64,000 bases of DNA, from the NCBI RefSeq assembly GCF_036884655.1, contig NC_088344.1, positions 38,223,501 to 38,287,500 on the forward strand, written 5' to 3'. This DNA is from Musa acuminata AAA Group. Taxonomy: Eukaryota > Streptophyta > Magnoliopsida > Zingiberales > Musaceae. Position 1 is the first letter of the stretch. The number at the start of each line of letters is the position of its first letter. The translations under genes and the position numbers were made by a program. Positions 36,533 through 49,203 of this stretch are shown here, piece by piece. The notes below the pieces were generated by a model, which made no database searches, was not told the DNA's origin, and saw only the letters and a program-made list of their open reading frames with translations.

Positions 36533-38830
36533 CTACAAAAAAATGCCTTACTCTAAAGTACAAACAACTGAAATCTAAGGAGAATAACAAGAAAGATTTT
36601 GTTTTACTATTTTCCAATAAGATATTTACCACTCCAGCCCCTAACAAAAGTATACATCTAATTATTTTATTTAGTTGAACAAAGAAAACATATTATGCAA
36701 TGGTTCAAAACCAACACACAATTGTCAAACATAACCAATAATAATATGGAGAAGAGGGTTCACATTTCCTACCATATCAACTGATTTTGGCATAGAAACC
36801 AAGACTTCCATTAACATTTGTTTTGTTGCAACAGTCTAACCAGTAACACCTTTTTAGGGCAGCAATTTACAGGCAGAATCTGCTAAACTGATAGTCCTAA
36901 ATGACTTGCTTAAAAGTAATAAGACGACGGACTGAGACCTTGGGAATAAATGTGAAATTTTGTTCTCTGCAAAATACAACATTATTCCAGAAAGAGAAAA
37001 GGAGTTTTGAGAAAAAGACAAACCAACAAGAAGTTGCTGTCTATTTACTTTGATCAGACTACTTGAAATTATGATGCAGGTTGTTGATCTGTTTTGCAAT
37101 ACTGTATTTTCCAGGTTGCCATCATACACGACAAGATAAACAAATTAAAAATCCAATCTCAAAGTTTTATTCGGCTTTATAAATAGAGAACATCTAAGCA
37201 AAAATGGAATTCATATGATATATTACACTTCAAATCCATTAAAAAAAGGGTTAAATCAACAAAAATTAAGAACCATCAAGTTTTCATGTCTCTTACCTTT
37301 TTTTGGGAAAAAAAGCATTTAGTTAAATGCTGTGAAAAGATCAAGATGTCTTACCCCAACTTACTAAGTGAACACGACCGAAAAGCAACAGAACTATCAG
37401 GAACTAATCCAAAAAAGTCAACATTATCCCTACCCCCACATACCAAAAACCAAGCAGCATGGCCCATGCTTGGATTGTACCCATGACCCAAAGTATCCTA
37501 CACCAAGGAAATTATGACAAACTTGAAATCATACTCAGAACAGTTCATTTTCCCAATTGAACCATATAACAACATTCAGAACATGTTCTGACTTTTCATG
37601 GTTGCTACCCCAATAAAAGTGGCACTTCTAGAAACTGAAAGCCACAACGAAACACATGATTTAGGGAAATAATACAGTAACATCTCCAAATGGTCGACAT
37701 CTTAAAATCCTTGACAAGCATATAGTTATATAAAGAACAAAGAGATGGTAAATGCAAGCCTTTCACTTAGCAAAACAATGGCTTCCCTGTTACAATAATC
37801 CAGAACAAGTCACAGAATAAACGACTATTATAGCAGAGCCAAATGAACTTTCTTCAAAAATAAACATCTAAAATAACAGATCCAAATGAAAATAAAGCTT
37901 TAAAAAACCTTCATTTGGACCTACATAATCGAAAATCTGCATGGCAATGTACATGTTCCTATTGCTTAAAGAATTTCTAGTTTGTAATCATTGGATTTTA
38001 GGTAAACATAGACTTCAAAATTTGTCCAACTTTATAACCTTGCAAATGACAAGCAAACTACATTATGTAGCCAGTAATCATTCTATCCATCATTAATAGC
38101 TTGTCATTCGTAAGAAGATCCATTTGCAAAATACACTCCATGAAAAGCATAATGCGTATGAATGGTAGTAAAAAATTTTGAATTCACAGACTAAGCACAG
38201 ATCACTTGTACCAAAAAATTATCTAATGAATAAGGTATCTGATAGGTACATAATGGTAAGCCATCTACCCAAGTATCCTCATGTCAAAAAATTTCAGAAA
38301 TCCAAGTTGCCGTTTATGAATAAGTAATCAATTAATTTTCCACTAAAATTACATAGCCCCATTAGTTTGAAAATACTGCTATCAAACAAAGAAATGCTAA
38401 ACAATCGAAAAGGGTCATCAACATGAAAAGGTATCCTACTTGTGAAGCAACATGTGCTGTCCTTTGTTCTTTTCTTATTTTCAATCCAGATTTTTTTTTC
38501 TTTAAAGTCACTTGTAAGGTTTCACTTTAAACACAGGTAACTAAGAGGTTTCCTCACATCACAATAAATACTGAAATGGCTGAGCTTAATTTGTGTTTTC
38601 CCTTTATATAGTAGAAACTTAAATTGAGAAAGACTAAATTTAATTCTCCCTGACTGAAAGAAAGAACTGCATAATTGACCCTTCCCAGACCTGCATTAAT
38701 GGGTGCCCCTGTGCATTGAGCTGCCTTCTGACAATTAAACACCAAATAGTATTTGCAACAGCAGAATGAGAATTAGAAAGAGATTCATTTGGCCAAAACT
38801 GTTTTATCAAAAAACATATCAAGCAAGTAC
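36533..38830 (-). other. Intron of the TTI1-like gene
   Basis: A 2.3-kb AT-rich intron. Short open frames on both strands show no homology that I can recognise. Confidence 0.5.
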
Positions 38831-39025
38831 CTCAATAAATGTCCAGAGACACCAGACAAGCTGATTCTTTCTGTGAAGAAACAAGTGGTGATGCAGCTTT
38901 TAAGCATGATCCAACAAGAGATCCAACAATTCTTCTGTATCTTTTCATCTCATTAAACTTAAACAATAATTCCTCCCAATATTCCAAGTGAAGACTAACA
39001 TCATCAAAATTGACAGATCCAATTT
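38831..39025 (-). pseudogene. TTI1: TTI1-like internal exon with one extra base
   Basis: It encodes EIGSVNFDDVSLHLEYWEEL, FKFNEMKRYRRIVGSLVGSC, then ASPLVSSQKESACLVSLDI. The last bases ATTTATTGAG/GT give a stop as written, but dropping one T from the run (near 38838) gives LDIIE in phase 0. That joins DVSVSLAKVEEAY in the next exon exactly as in TTI1. Confidence 0.75.
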
Positions 39026-39612
39026 CTGGTTGTCAAATTAGAACAAAAAGGCAATGGGAAATTATTCCAAATAGCACTTGCATTGAACAAAGAGAACCTT
39101 GAAAGACTACATAAAATATTCAAACACTAGATTAAAAATATCATAATAACAATATACCAATTGAAACAAAGAAATGAGAAAAAAATAGCACTGGAAGCCT
39201 GCTAAACCACAGAAGATAACTATTTAATCTGTCTCCACTTTCGCATCTTCAAAGAGAACTAATTCTTTGTTTTTAGAAAAGTGTTCTTTCACTGGGGGAG
39301 TGTATAAAATTTTATGATCAAAGTGCTTAGTTTGTTAGTTAAATATGGCAATCACATGTGAAAGCAACTAAACTTCTACACTCTTAGTCATATTTCTTCA
39401 TGATATCAGATATACTAAATAGTACAATTTGAAATATGAGATATCTGTCTGGGCGAAGATCACAGTAATGTAGGAATTTTTAGTACAATTTTACAAATAA
39501 AAGCAATATACAGTAAAATCATTGCCTAATCACAAAATTAATACTCACAAAATTCTTAAATTAATACAGTACAATTTTACAAATAAAAGCAATTTCTTAA
39601 ATTAATACTCAC

Positions 39613-39725
39613 AAAATTCAATGAAACATAATTTGGCAGATTTCATGGTCATGTGCCAATCATTCAGTCTGATCTGGCAAAGAAGATGCTTCAGTTTGTG
39701 ATGCCTTTGCAATTTCACCCACAGC
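39613..39725 (-). pseudogene. TTI1: TTI1-like internal exon with stop
   Basis: After a GTCTAG acceptor it reads AVGEIAKASQTEASSLPDQT E, then TGA (39662-39660), then LAHDHEIC. It continues the preceding exon in phase 0. The proposed donor TTTT/GTGAGT is plausible but uncertain. Confidence 0.65.
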
Positions 39726-40394
39726 CTAGACACAAGAATGTTAACAATCAGCAAGCTCAAAATACAAATAAGAAAATCTGCTTGTAACATCTTCAAACTT
39801 TAGGATTAAGAATGAAATAATAGAACAAGATAAAACAAGAAAGAAGAATATAATAATAGAACAAGATAAAACAAAAAAGATTTTTTTTCTCCAAGCAAAA
39901 GAGATTTATATTCATTATATTAAACATACAACAAAAAGGAAACATAACTCTGATACAAGAAGAGTTAACCACAATTCTAAATACTTTGGAATGCCAACCA
40001 TAGTTCTTCTTGATATAACAAGGGACAGAATGATATACATTATACAGGTCCAATAAATTTTAGTTTGTACCTATATACACCTAAAATCTTTGAACCTGCC
40101 AAAATGTTGACATCAGCTTTATGCAGATTGAAATTTATTTTGTCAAGCAGGATAATCATATATGTTTATGTCAAAGATACAGATACACATATCAAATGAA
40201 TTCCATCATCAGATAAGAACAAGGATATGTGACAGCAAGATGCTGTAGAAACTAGTCTAAAATAAATCAGGACACAATTCATGTAACATGGTCACTCGTT
40301 AGTGAAACCTAGAACTTAATTCTATGTCCATGTGTAGAAGAGCTGAAATTTAAAAAGATAAAAAAAATGAAGACTGGAAAAGAAATGTTTTTAC

Positions 40395-40467
40395 CTTTAG
40401 AAATGGAATAGTTAAATTTGGGTGTTGATGCCTACCAAGGACCTCTAACTCAGGATACAGCTCGCAT
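40395..40467 (-). CDS. TTI1: TTI1-like internal exon (ELYPELE)
   Basis: A 73-bp exon with a GCCACAG acceptor and an AAAG/GTAAAA donor. It encodes CELYPELEVLGRHQHPNLTI then PFLK, a conserved TTI1 stretch. No damage seen. The exons that should lie between it and exon 4 were not found in the 7.9 kb of transposon-rich intervening DNA. Confidence 0.75.
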
Positions 40468-40766
40468 CTGTGGCAATTGACCAAACCAATTTAGAGGAAG
40501 AAAAGAATATTGGCAGTAAATGATAAATAAATTGACTTTTCAAATTACTCATCTTATATATAATTTTAAGAAGAAATACACCTAAAATGGTTAGAGACAC
40601 CATTTTAAAACCCCAGCAGTAAATCAAAGGAAAGAATGAAACAAAATAAATCAGCAGATATCAAGCAAATAAATCCACCCATGCAGTAGAAAACAGATGA
40701 GAACAAATTGCTAAACACGCATGAGAAAAGTTCAAACATATACACCAAATTTTAGGATGTGTAATC

Positions 40767-40986
40767 CAGGGTCTGCCGTACCGAACCGTACCGCTCGGTA
40801 TGGGCGGTATGTACCGGTCCGATAGGTTGTCGGTACGCGGACCGCTTGTTACCGGTCCGAGTGCACTATAGCACTGTAGCGGTGCTACAGTACTCAACAC
40901 ACTTGGGTGTACTGCTCGGTATACCGTACCGTACCGGTACAAAGCCCAGGTCGAAATACTAGTACGGTACGGTATTGCGAACCTTG
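40767..40986. mobile_element. hAT family-B miniature element (220 bp)
   Basis: Flanks GTGTAATC (40759-40766) and GTGCAATC (40987-40994) form an 8-bp duplication with one mismatch. The ends CAGGGTCTGCCGTACCG and (reverse complement of the right end) CAAGGTTCGCAATACCG match those of the 6868-8264 element. The body is dominated by GGTACGG/ACCGTACC motifs and a GCACTATAGCACTGTAGCGG stretch. No coding capacity. Confidence 0.85.
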
Positions 40987-41211
40987 GTGCAATCTCCAGA
41001 TTGCATCTGATAGAAAGTTACTGCACTATTAATCTCATTAAACCAAGATTCTTGTATCCACATTTTGCTGTAAAATCCTTGATTACCACACAAGTACAAC
41101 AATCCACAAGTACAAAAACAAGCCATAATATTCCAACTATTTAGGGTTGGCTTGATATTTTCCGAAGCAATTGTAGTCTGACCATGCTGATTTAAGGTAT
41201 TGTATCAATGG

Positions 41212-42164
41212 CAGTGATTTAAAAAACGCTAGGTGCCAAAAGGCGCTAAGGTCCAAAAACGCCCAAGGCGCTAGGCGCTGCCCGAGCGAAGCAAGGCAAT
41301 AAAATATAAAAATATATAATATAATTAATAAATATAATTATTTAAATAAAAAAAATGCTATTAAATTAAGAAAATCAAGTACAATATCATAATAAATAAA
41401 TAAACCATAATAGTATTTTTTTTATTTTTTAAATAAAAAATATAGCATTAAATAAATAAAATTAATAGTATTAAAATCAAAAGAATATATTATTAATCTA
41501 ATAAATAAAAATACTATTATTAATATACAATTAGCAGTATACGGTTAATATACTGTTAACAGTATAGTGAGAAGAATGTGAGAAGACCGAGGCTGAGGCA
41601 ACGATAGCGGTAGCGGTAGCAAGTGACAGTCGTAGCTGGAGCGGGAGCGGTGAGCGACGACGATAGCGGGAGTGGGAGCGGGAGCTATGAGCGGCAGCGG
41701 GAGTGGCGACAGCCGCAACGAGCGACGACAGCAGCAGCGAGCAACGATTGTGGCAACGACGAGCAGTGATTGTGGCAACGACGAGTAGCGATAGTAGTAG
41801 CGAGCAGCGACAATGGCATCGGCAGTAGAGAGCAGCGACAACAGAGAAGAAATCTCAACAACAAAATCGCGAGTGTTAGGGTTGAGGAAGTCGGGGAGAT
41901 CACGAGAGGGAGCCTGATATCGGTGATTTAGTTGGTTCGATTGAACCAACTAAAGCACCGGAGACCAACCAGACCTAAAAATCTGGTACGATCGCTTGGT
42001 TTAACCTAGGCGCTCTCCCGAAGCACCCGGCGCCTGGGCTCGGGTGAGCGCCCAAGCGGCGCCTCTTTGAAGCGAGGCACCTGGACATGAAGCGTGGCAC
42101 TCGGGCCTCGCCTCGTCTCGCCCGAGCTCCTAGGGGAGCGCCCGAGCACCTATTGAAATCACTG
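41212..42164. mobile_element. hAT-like miniature element, family A (953 bp), intact ends
   Basis: Exact 8-bp duplication ATCAATGG (41204-41211 and 42165-42172) surrounds CAGTGATTTAAAAAACGCTA ... TAGGGGAGCGCCCGAGCACC and TATTGAAATCACTG. Inside are the family's 18-bp palindrome (41549-41566), a long AGC/ACG-rich tract (41575-41870) and a near-perfect hairpin at 41928-41954 (TTTAGTTGGTTC ... GAACCAACTAA). Open frames across the tract are low-complexity and not supported as genes. Located in an intron of the TTI1-like gene. Confidence 0.9.
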
Positions 42165-42172
42165 ATCAATGG

Positions 42173-43884
42173 TATTGTCTTACTCAATAAGTTCACCACA
42201 TGGTCAACCACATCTGAGAATACAGTAATGCTGCTGTATTTACACTTGAAGTTTGTAACATCAAGGAATCAACAACAAATACTTGAGACTCCCAAAGTTC
42301 CAAGTATACACCACTGTAAAGTATATGATACATATTAGCCTTACTACTAAAAGCATTTTAGAATTAACCACAATTATGTTTGGAAAAATAACCCTAATGC
42401 TTATGTTAGGACGTGGGAGAAAATAAATATGCTACTTATCGATGTGTCTTTTTTGTCCTTATGGCTTCTTTGTAAAATAAGATGACAGCATGGTATACAG
42501 ATGTCATAATATAAGGAGTTGGAGAAGTGACAAGAAAGTTAAAGAAGAATCACATCTTGGGAACAGAGGATCATGCCTTCCATATAGTTGTTAAAAATAT
42601 ATATAAGATGAGATGTAAAAATATAAAGATGATAGAACAATGTTTAATAGAATGAGCTATAACATAACAATTTATGGTATTGTCTTAGATCACTTTGTCA
42701 AACATAAAGAATTTCGTATAGAAGCCAATGGATGTCTTTAAAAAAGCTCTATAATGAATAAATAGATTTAACAAACAAATATACTTCAAAACAAGAGTTT
42801 GGGGAAGAATTGAGAAAGTCCACAATACATAATGTTTTCAAATCCCATACTAAACAGAATTCCATCACGAGTTTGATGAAAGTGAATAAAAAAAGGTGAA
42901 GGTATTCTTATAATTAATTAACTCAAAATTGCATTCTAATAACACTTCAAAAATAACATAAATTATCCAAAAATACAAATATTATTATATAAAAAACCTT
43001 AAACCTAGACATGAGAGGATTTCAGATTCAGATTTAAGATTGTCAAAATAAGACTAATATGAACTCATCCTGCATCATCCACCTTACCCATTGCTTAAAT
43101 TGAGTGCTCTATTACTCATGGAAGGATCTCAGCCTAAATCATGCACATACACATTTGCCACACCAAGGGTAATAATATAACCTTTTGAAGACCATAATAT
43201 ATGAATTATCAAGACTATTTCCTACCAAACTGGAATCAGCAACAAAACCCAACTCAAAATCAAGAAGTCCACCTCTGTAAAAGCCACTGACCTAATATTA
43301 AAAAGCAAGGCACCTAAAATTTATGTGAAACATCTATCATAATGGTTGCAGCTATGCTCTTATGAACCAAAATATTTTCTGGCAATACCTCTCAGGAAGG
43401 AAGAATCAGAGCTAAGGTGGCAAATGACAAGTTTTAGCACAAGGAGAAAGTTATTACACAGTAGAAACAAATCGATAAACAACAGAATACATTTGAAACC
43501 TGAGGGATGCAATGGATCTGAGGGCAATGTCCTGAGTTTTAGTACAAGAAAAGGTAATTGTGTGATACACACAAACCAATAAGGAAATACTTATAAAAAA
43601 AATAGAAATCTATTAATGCTTCAAATATATTGTTGAAGTGGTTTGAATCACAAAAACATTAACAACCTTAAATGGTTCAAGCTTGAGCCATGGAATAATG
43701 AGCCATGCCATCTACCTTCAGAAATGCAAAAGAAGGTCATGCCATCTCATTTTGTGAGAGATAGGAACAAAATGAATTAAAAAAAATGTATGAACTTTTT
43801 TTTTCTACTGTAATTATCCTAAGTCAGCTCCAAAATGCAGATAGGCCAGAAGATTGATAATAAGACCCTAAAGTCTTATCGTAG
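42173..43884 (-). other. Intronic stretch of the TTI1-like gene without identified content
   Basis: AT-rich, with no exon homologous to the missing TTI1 middle region and no clear element borders. Confidence 0.4.
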
Positions 43885-44340
43885 GCTCTGATACCAAATG
43901 ATAAGACCTTAAAGTCTTATCGTGGAAGAAAGGGGAGAAATGAGGATGATAATGATCGCTTCGAGAGGATCGGCCTCAAATGGTAAGACCCTAAAGTCTT
44001 ATCGTCGAAGAAAGGGAAGAAATGGGGATGATAATGATCACTTCGAGGGGATCGGCCTCCTTGATCGCTTCGAGGGGATCGACACTCCTTGATCGCTTCG
44101 AGGGGATCGACCTCCTAGGGTTTGTCCAAAGACAGAATAGTATTTTTCATACATTAATGAAAAGAAACAGTTACATCTCTATTTATAGAGTTCCACCCAA
44201 AGTTCATCAGGACTTGAACTCTAATAATAAATAAATATTAAATAAACCTCTACTTGACTCTAACTGAACCAAACCAACTCAATAAACAACTGGACTAAAC
44301 AGACTCAATAAACATTATTCAAAAGCTCAGAAAAAGGGTC
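43885..44340 (-). mobile_element. Small LTR element remnant with tRNA-iMet primer-binding site
   Basis: On the minus strand TGGTATCAGAGC (43896-43885) matches the standard plant initiator-Met primer-binding site exactly. Just upstream of it (higher coordinates) the sequence ends ..CTTATCA, an LTR-like CA end. Further upstream is a TATA-like CTATAAATAGAG (near 44183-44194). This is the layout of a small LTR, possibly of a TRIM-like element. The second LTR and the distal border were not found. Confidence 0.5.
43899..44116. repeat. Local tandem repeats within the small LTR
   Basis: Two or three copies of a roughly 80-bp unit carry AAAGTCTTATCGT and GAAGAAAGGGGAGAAATGAGG. They are followed by three copies of a 24-27-bp unit, CTTGATCGCTTCGAGGGGAT plus a few bases, at 44040-44116. 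Period and copy number were read by eye. Confidence 0.7.
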
Positions 44341-45227
44341 CTAATTGGAATTGCATCAATGGATGTACTATCTTAACAATGTGTGCACAGTTAAATTAGA
44401 CAGTAGATCAGTGGATCAGTTCCTTGCAAGTGTGTATGAGACGCTTTTTGGATTGGTTAGTTTCACATGACTGCAGGAGCTATGACAATTCGCAATATGG
44501 TACATAATTGTGTCTACGTCTGATAGGCCTGATGTAAGTGCATGACAATAAACCCTATCGTGGAACCAGAAACTACAAAATAGCTATTAGCATATTCTAT
44601 TTGATCTTTTAAACCATAATCATTTAAGCTTCTTTTTGTAGATCATGGTCATAAGCATCAACTCAAATTTCAGGTTTCCTAATGCGACTGCAAAATCTGT
44701 ACTTCAAGGCTCAAGTGTGGAAAATTTAGATTCATATTCACCCTCTTAACAAAATCATGAGATTCATCATTACACCCCAAGGCTAGTGTTCCTTACAATA
44801 GAGGATACAGAATACGATCATTATTAATAACCATGCACTAAATGAGTATGGTAACCATAAGACAGAACGAGTCACAAACTATGTCAGTCAGCATCCTTGA
44901 CGTTGCCAATTGGTTGCAAAAGATTTTGAACAGGATATGTGAAGCAAAACCATAACCATTGAATTTTATTTCTTTCCTCTATAGAGAAATTATCATTTAT
45001 AATTGTTACCTTAGCACAAACTAAATTGCATTTTACTTTTCTTGTTCCACCAAGTTAGCTTCATAGATAGTGTACTTGTTTGAGTACACTAATAAGGAGG
45101 GCTGTTGCTGTTGCTTCTGTTTTGCCAATAAACTATACTCTTGGCTGCAGTCCCACTTTAATTTTCTTTTGACCATTTTTTGTTATTTAGGTATATTTTC
45201 TTTAATCATCTTATTTATGTTCTAGCT
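44341..45227 (-). other. Intronic stretch without identified content
   Basis: AT-rich. No exon or element ends recognised. Confidence 0.4.
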
Positions 45228-45642
45228 TAGGGTTTGTCATGTCGACCTATACTGCCCAGTACGAGCGGTATGTACTAGTCTGATAGGATACCGATATGTG
45301 GACCGCTCTCTGTCGGGCGATACTATCACATGACCTCGTATATGGCGATATGGGATTTGTACCGGGCGATAACGATCAAAATCAGACCATTACCAACCTG
45401 TACAAGTCGATAACAGTCGGATTTAAACCGTTATCGATCAAGGGCTGAGATTGGCCTAATTCAAATGATCAAATTGTCCGTTTAAAAATAGGCAAAATAT
45501 TGGGAAGGCAATTGCAAAATGGTTCAATTTCTACAGGATTCTAACAAGCACAACCTAAGGGCTATATTAGCAGAGCATAGTCTCTTCTACTCAAAAGTCT
45601 GGCACGGGGATCCAGCATCCAACACCGAAACAGATCCATAGT

Positions 45643-45855
45643 GTGTATTTAGATGAGGAGGTGGCAGAACTGAATGACTGGATCAAATCCTTCAAGAGGC
45701 AATGGGACGAATATGGGGTAACATTGACGTATGACAGTTGGACAGGGCCAACAAGAATAAGTGTCATCAATTTTCTTGTTTATTGCAATAGACGAGTGTT
45801 TTTTCATAAGTCAGTTAATACTTTCGACAAGTATCACCATAGTAGACGAGATTGA
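45643..45855 (+). pseudogene. hAT transposase, DUF659 segment
   Basis: An open 70-codon stretch with the plant hAT signature (WDEYGVTLTYDSWTGPTRIS, then INFLVYCNRRVFFHKSV), where D and W of the DSWT motif are in the usual place. It is followed by a stop at the frame end and by degraded downstream segments, so it is a relic. Confidence 0.8.
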
Positions 45856-46259
45856 ACCATAGTACATTGTTTATATAATCACCGATAATGGAGCCAATTT
45901 CAAGAAGATCGATTTATAATAGATGGAAAAAAGAAAAATATTGTTTTGGCCTCCATATGCAGCTCATTGTATGGATTTAATGTTGAAGGATATTGGCGAG
46001 CTACCATTAGTCAATAAGCATGTAGCTCGAGCATAGTCGATCACAAAGTTCATATATATCATCATTGGGTCCACTCTTTAATGCAAAAGTATATAAATGG
46101 TGAGATACTCAGACCTGTAGTCACTCGGTTTACTATAAATTTCATTGCTTTAAAGTCAATACAATAAAAGAGGCAGGGCCTAACATGAATGGTCCGATTC
46201 CAGGTATTCGAGATCGGGCTATGGAAAAAAGATAGAAAAGACTATTCTTTCTTTTAGAT

Positions 46260-46517
46260 TTTGAGATCAGGCTATGGAATGAAATCATAAAAGGTGTGGA
46301 GCCACTTTACATTGTTCTCCGTAAGATAGATATGGACACGCATCCACAAATGTTTTATCTTAGACATATGTTGAGTACAGCAAGAGAAAAGGTCAAGAAA
46401 GCATTCAAAGATTATTTTAAGGCCAACCAATACTTACATATCATTGATCACAAAACTGAAGTTCACGTGGACCAAGATATCCATAATGTAGTTAAATTCA
46501 TATTCAGTGTAATTTAA
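46260..46517 (+). pseudogene. hAT transposase, middle segment
   Basis: An open frame reading IKGVEPLYIVLRKIDMDTHP and MLSTAREKVKKAFKDYF. This is the region between DUF659 and the C-terminal dimerisation domain in plant hAT transposases. It ends at a stop before AT-rich filler. Confidence 0.75.
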
Positions 46518-47600
46518 TTCATTATTTTTTAATATTTAAAAAATTCTCACTAACAAAATTATGTCTTGTAGCATATAATCTAAATCCAACCATTCAATTT
46601 CGATGTAGTCTTAGAACACGATCAGATTTATTATCGACACTAAGAAATATTATATATTGACTCTTATCAAACACTATCAAAGCTATTATGAAAAGCTAAT
46701 TATTCTAAGAAACAATTGGCTCATTCTCCAACGTTGCAACTATATCATGTCGTTATAATATAGATCTTGGTGAGGAAAAGTTACACACATATTGATTATA
46801 AACTATATTTGATATGAATTATTTATTATGTTAATAAAGTCTTATTTGCATCTTTTTGCAATCAAGTGGTCGTTGCATTTTAGAGGGGATGTACCAAATT
46901 TAAGGAAGATTGTCATCTGTGTCCTTTCGTAGACGACAACATCTAGTGATTACGAATGTAATTGGTCAATGTTCGTATTGATTCATACGAAGGACTACAA
47001 CTATCGTATAGGCGGTTGGAGAAACTAGTATATGTCTACTATAACATGTAGCTAAGGTTGCGATGTGCCGAGCTGGACAAGGAGCCAAAGGAAACAAAGA
47101 TTAATCCCATCAACCTCCAATTATACAACAAAGATTAAGAGCCGATTCTAGAGTGGGTCGAAGCAACGAAGAACCAAGAGGATCTTCTACTTGATGAGAC
47201 AGGAGATCCTCAACGTCCTTCGCATTTTATTGAGGCAATAGGAAAAGAGGAAGCACATCCCAACCCAAGGAAGATCCCTCTCAGTCAGAACATGGCGGAA
47301 GGAGCCGGACATCATCAAGTTAGACTACTCTAGGAACTAAAAACACCCAACTACCGTAGTTATCCGTCCAACGTACAAAGGCAAAGGCAAAGGGTAAGGC
47401 AGCAGCATTAGTTGCACCGTTAGAAAGAATCGAGTTGGGCGACAAGACACCTTTGCAATCGTAATTAACTAACCCGCTCGATCTAGAGACATAGTAGTGA
47501 CTTGGACAGTAGTGCCTCGACCGATGATGGAGACACCGGGGAGTCACCAGGGTTTATAAGAAAGATCCTGCTCACTTCGCTTACGAAATATTGATGAGGG

Positions 47601-48321
47601 AATGGACCAATTTTTTCATTTAATGCCTAACACGTTCCTTTTTTTTCTTTTATTAACATGTTCCTCTGTTTTGCTACATGCTCTTCAAGGGGTTGCTTCT
47701 TGTTGCAATCTCATCTAAGTAGGTTACAACAACTTGCTATGTAAGAAACATTAAATAAAAAATAATCCAAAGCAGCTGTTAATAAAATTTGAGGGAGGGG
47801 AGCACCAGACCACCTAATTTTAGCTAATCATGGCATTGACGGAAGGTGTAAGAGAATTTGAGATATCTTATAGTTATATTGTAAACAGTCAATGACTCCA
47901 CTAAACATATCATCATAGTTCTATCCATTTACATCAAGACTCCTGTTTAAGCAGGCTGATAAGCTACCTCCAAGGCAACAGAACAAGCATCTGTCCTCCA
48001 AAAGTAACACATACAAGGTAAATTGAAGAGCTTAAAACAGTTCATATGTAAAATTTAATACATGCCTCTACATGTATCCAACTCAAAAGTCTCAAATTTA
48101 AAACAGTTCATATGTCAAACAAAACCATCGTAACTTATGTTTCATATTCCACAAAGTCTACACTCTACAGCAACACCTAGGTCTTCTCAAACCTGAGCCT
48201 TGAGAGGTTGTGAAAACTTCATAATTAAGTATACAACGTGTGACAAAGAATTTATATACGTGAACATATATAACTTGAATATCACTTGTAGGATATTATA
48301 GGAGATCAATATTCATGATAC
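47601..48321 (-). other. Intron sequence next to TTI1-like exon 4
   Basis: AT-rich sequence right of the hAT-B relic. No further exon found. Confidence 0.4.
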
Positions 48322-48411
48322 CTTGGCAACAAGGACTCGAAGGGTCAGAAATGCCTCTTTCCGGAGATTTGCACTTCCACAGTGTCCTCTCAGTGCCTCA
48401 AGTTCAGCAGC
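48322..48411 (-). CDS. TTI1: TTI1-like exon 4
   Basis: A 90-bp exon in phase 0 at both ends (CTTAAAG acceptor, CCAAG/GTATCA donor). It encodes AAELEALRGHCGSANLRKEA followed by FLTLRVLVAK, which matches TTI1 well and is undamaged. Confidence 0.8.
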
Positions 48412-48571
48412 CTTTAAGAGAACAAGAGAAATTATTTTGGACATTTATTTACATCAAAATAACTAAAACAAACTGCTCCGGAGAGTGACACAGATAAGTA
48501 ACTGAAATTAGACTACCAAAACAATGAAACAATAAAATAAAATGAGTAAAAACAAAGCACGTACGACTTAC

Positions 48572-48880
48572 TTGGAGAAGAAGTGATAGCCAATGCCCTA
48601 CTGCAGCTGAAGCATTTTGAGATTGGAGAAATGCTAGCAAACATTCTAGTGATTCAACACAATCCCTTGAGAGAGTATTATGATGCACAAAAGCACCATC
48701 AATAGATTTGGATGTAGGCACGATAACCCTTTGTTTGCATGAACACGAACTAACAGAGCAAGGTTGTCAATTGAGAAGCATCACCCTAAAGCATCTTATT
48801 ATTCCTTCACGAAATTCTTCCGATGCCACAGAATGTGAAAGCATAGCTCCAGTGGTAATTTTCTTTAGCACCACAACCAT
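48572..48880 (-). pseudogene. TTI1: TTI1-like exon 3, with in-frame stop
   Basis: The acceptor is TTTCAG and the donor CAA/GTAAGT. It reads MVVVLKKITTGAML, ASEEFREGIIRCFRVMLLN, then a TGA (48769-48767), then QPCS, CSCKQ, CLLAFLQSQNASAAVGHW and LSLLLQ. The frame is the same on both sides of the TGA, so this is a point nonsense change and not a shift. Confidence 0.8.
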
Positions 48881-49203
48881 CTGAAACATTACATTTTTAG
48901 GTTATTTCATTTCAAATTTTAACGGAACTAACAACACTAACATCAAGTTGCAAAGCTGAAAAAGATAAGTGTGTATAGTTTTGGTGGTCACAACCATTTG
49001 GTTCAGTCAATTTAAAAAATATGAAAGCTACATAATGGTCCAATGCAAATTAGCTATAAGAAAAGAATTGTCAAAAGAAATGTATGCCTAATTGCTAGAT
49101 TACAAATTTATAGGGGCATAAATTGCATGAAAACAAAAAAAATAAAACAAAAGGACTCTATGTATGCAACTAAGAACAAAAGATGAAAATATAGGCACAT
49201 TAG

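Larger units (their letters stand above)
45228..47600 (+). mobile_element. hAT family-B element with decayed transposase (DUF659/hAT-C type)
   Basis: The left end AGGGTTTGTCATGTCGACC corresponds to the family-B terminus CAAGGTTTGCCATACCG, followed by the CGGGCGATAACGATCAAAAT repeats. Across broken frames the + strand gives LNDWIKSFKRQWDEYG, LTYDSWTGPTRISVINFLVY (DUF659), ITDNGANFKK, WPPYAAHCMDLMLKDIGELP, FEIRLWNEIIKGVEPLY and HFRGDVPNLRKI. Then come SSDYECNWSMFVLIHTK (hAT dimerisation region, 46870-47020) and the SSASTDDG tail. Many stops. It is the nearest thing in the window to the source of the deletion derivative at 6868-8264. The right terminus seems lost. Confidence 0.8.

Noticed and set aside
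41545..41949. A 134-codon minus-strand frame rich in Ser/Leu/Ala
   Set aside because: It lies wholly inside a hAT miniature element over a trinucleotide-like tract, with low complexity and open in several frames.
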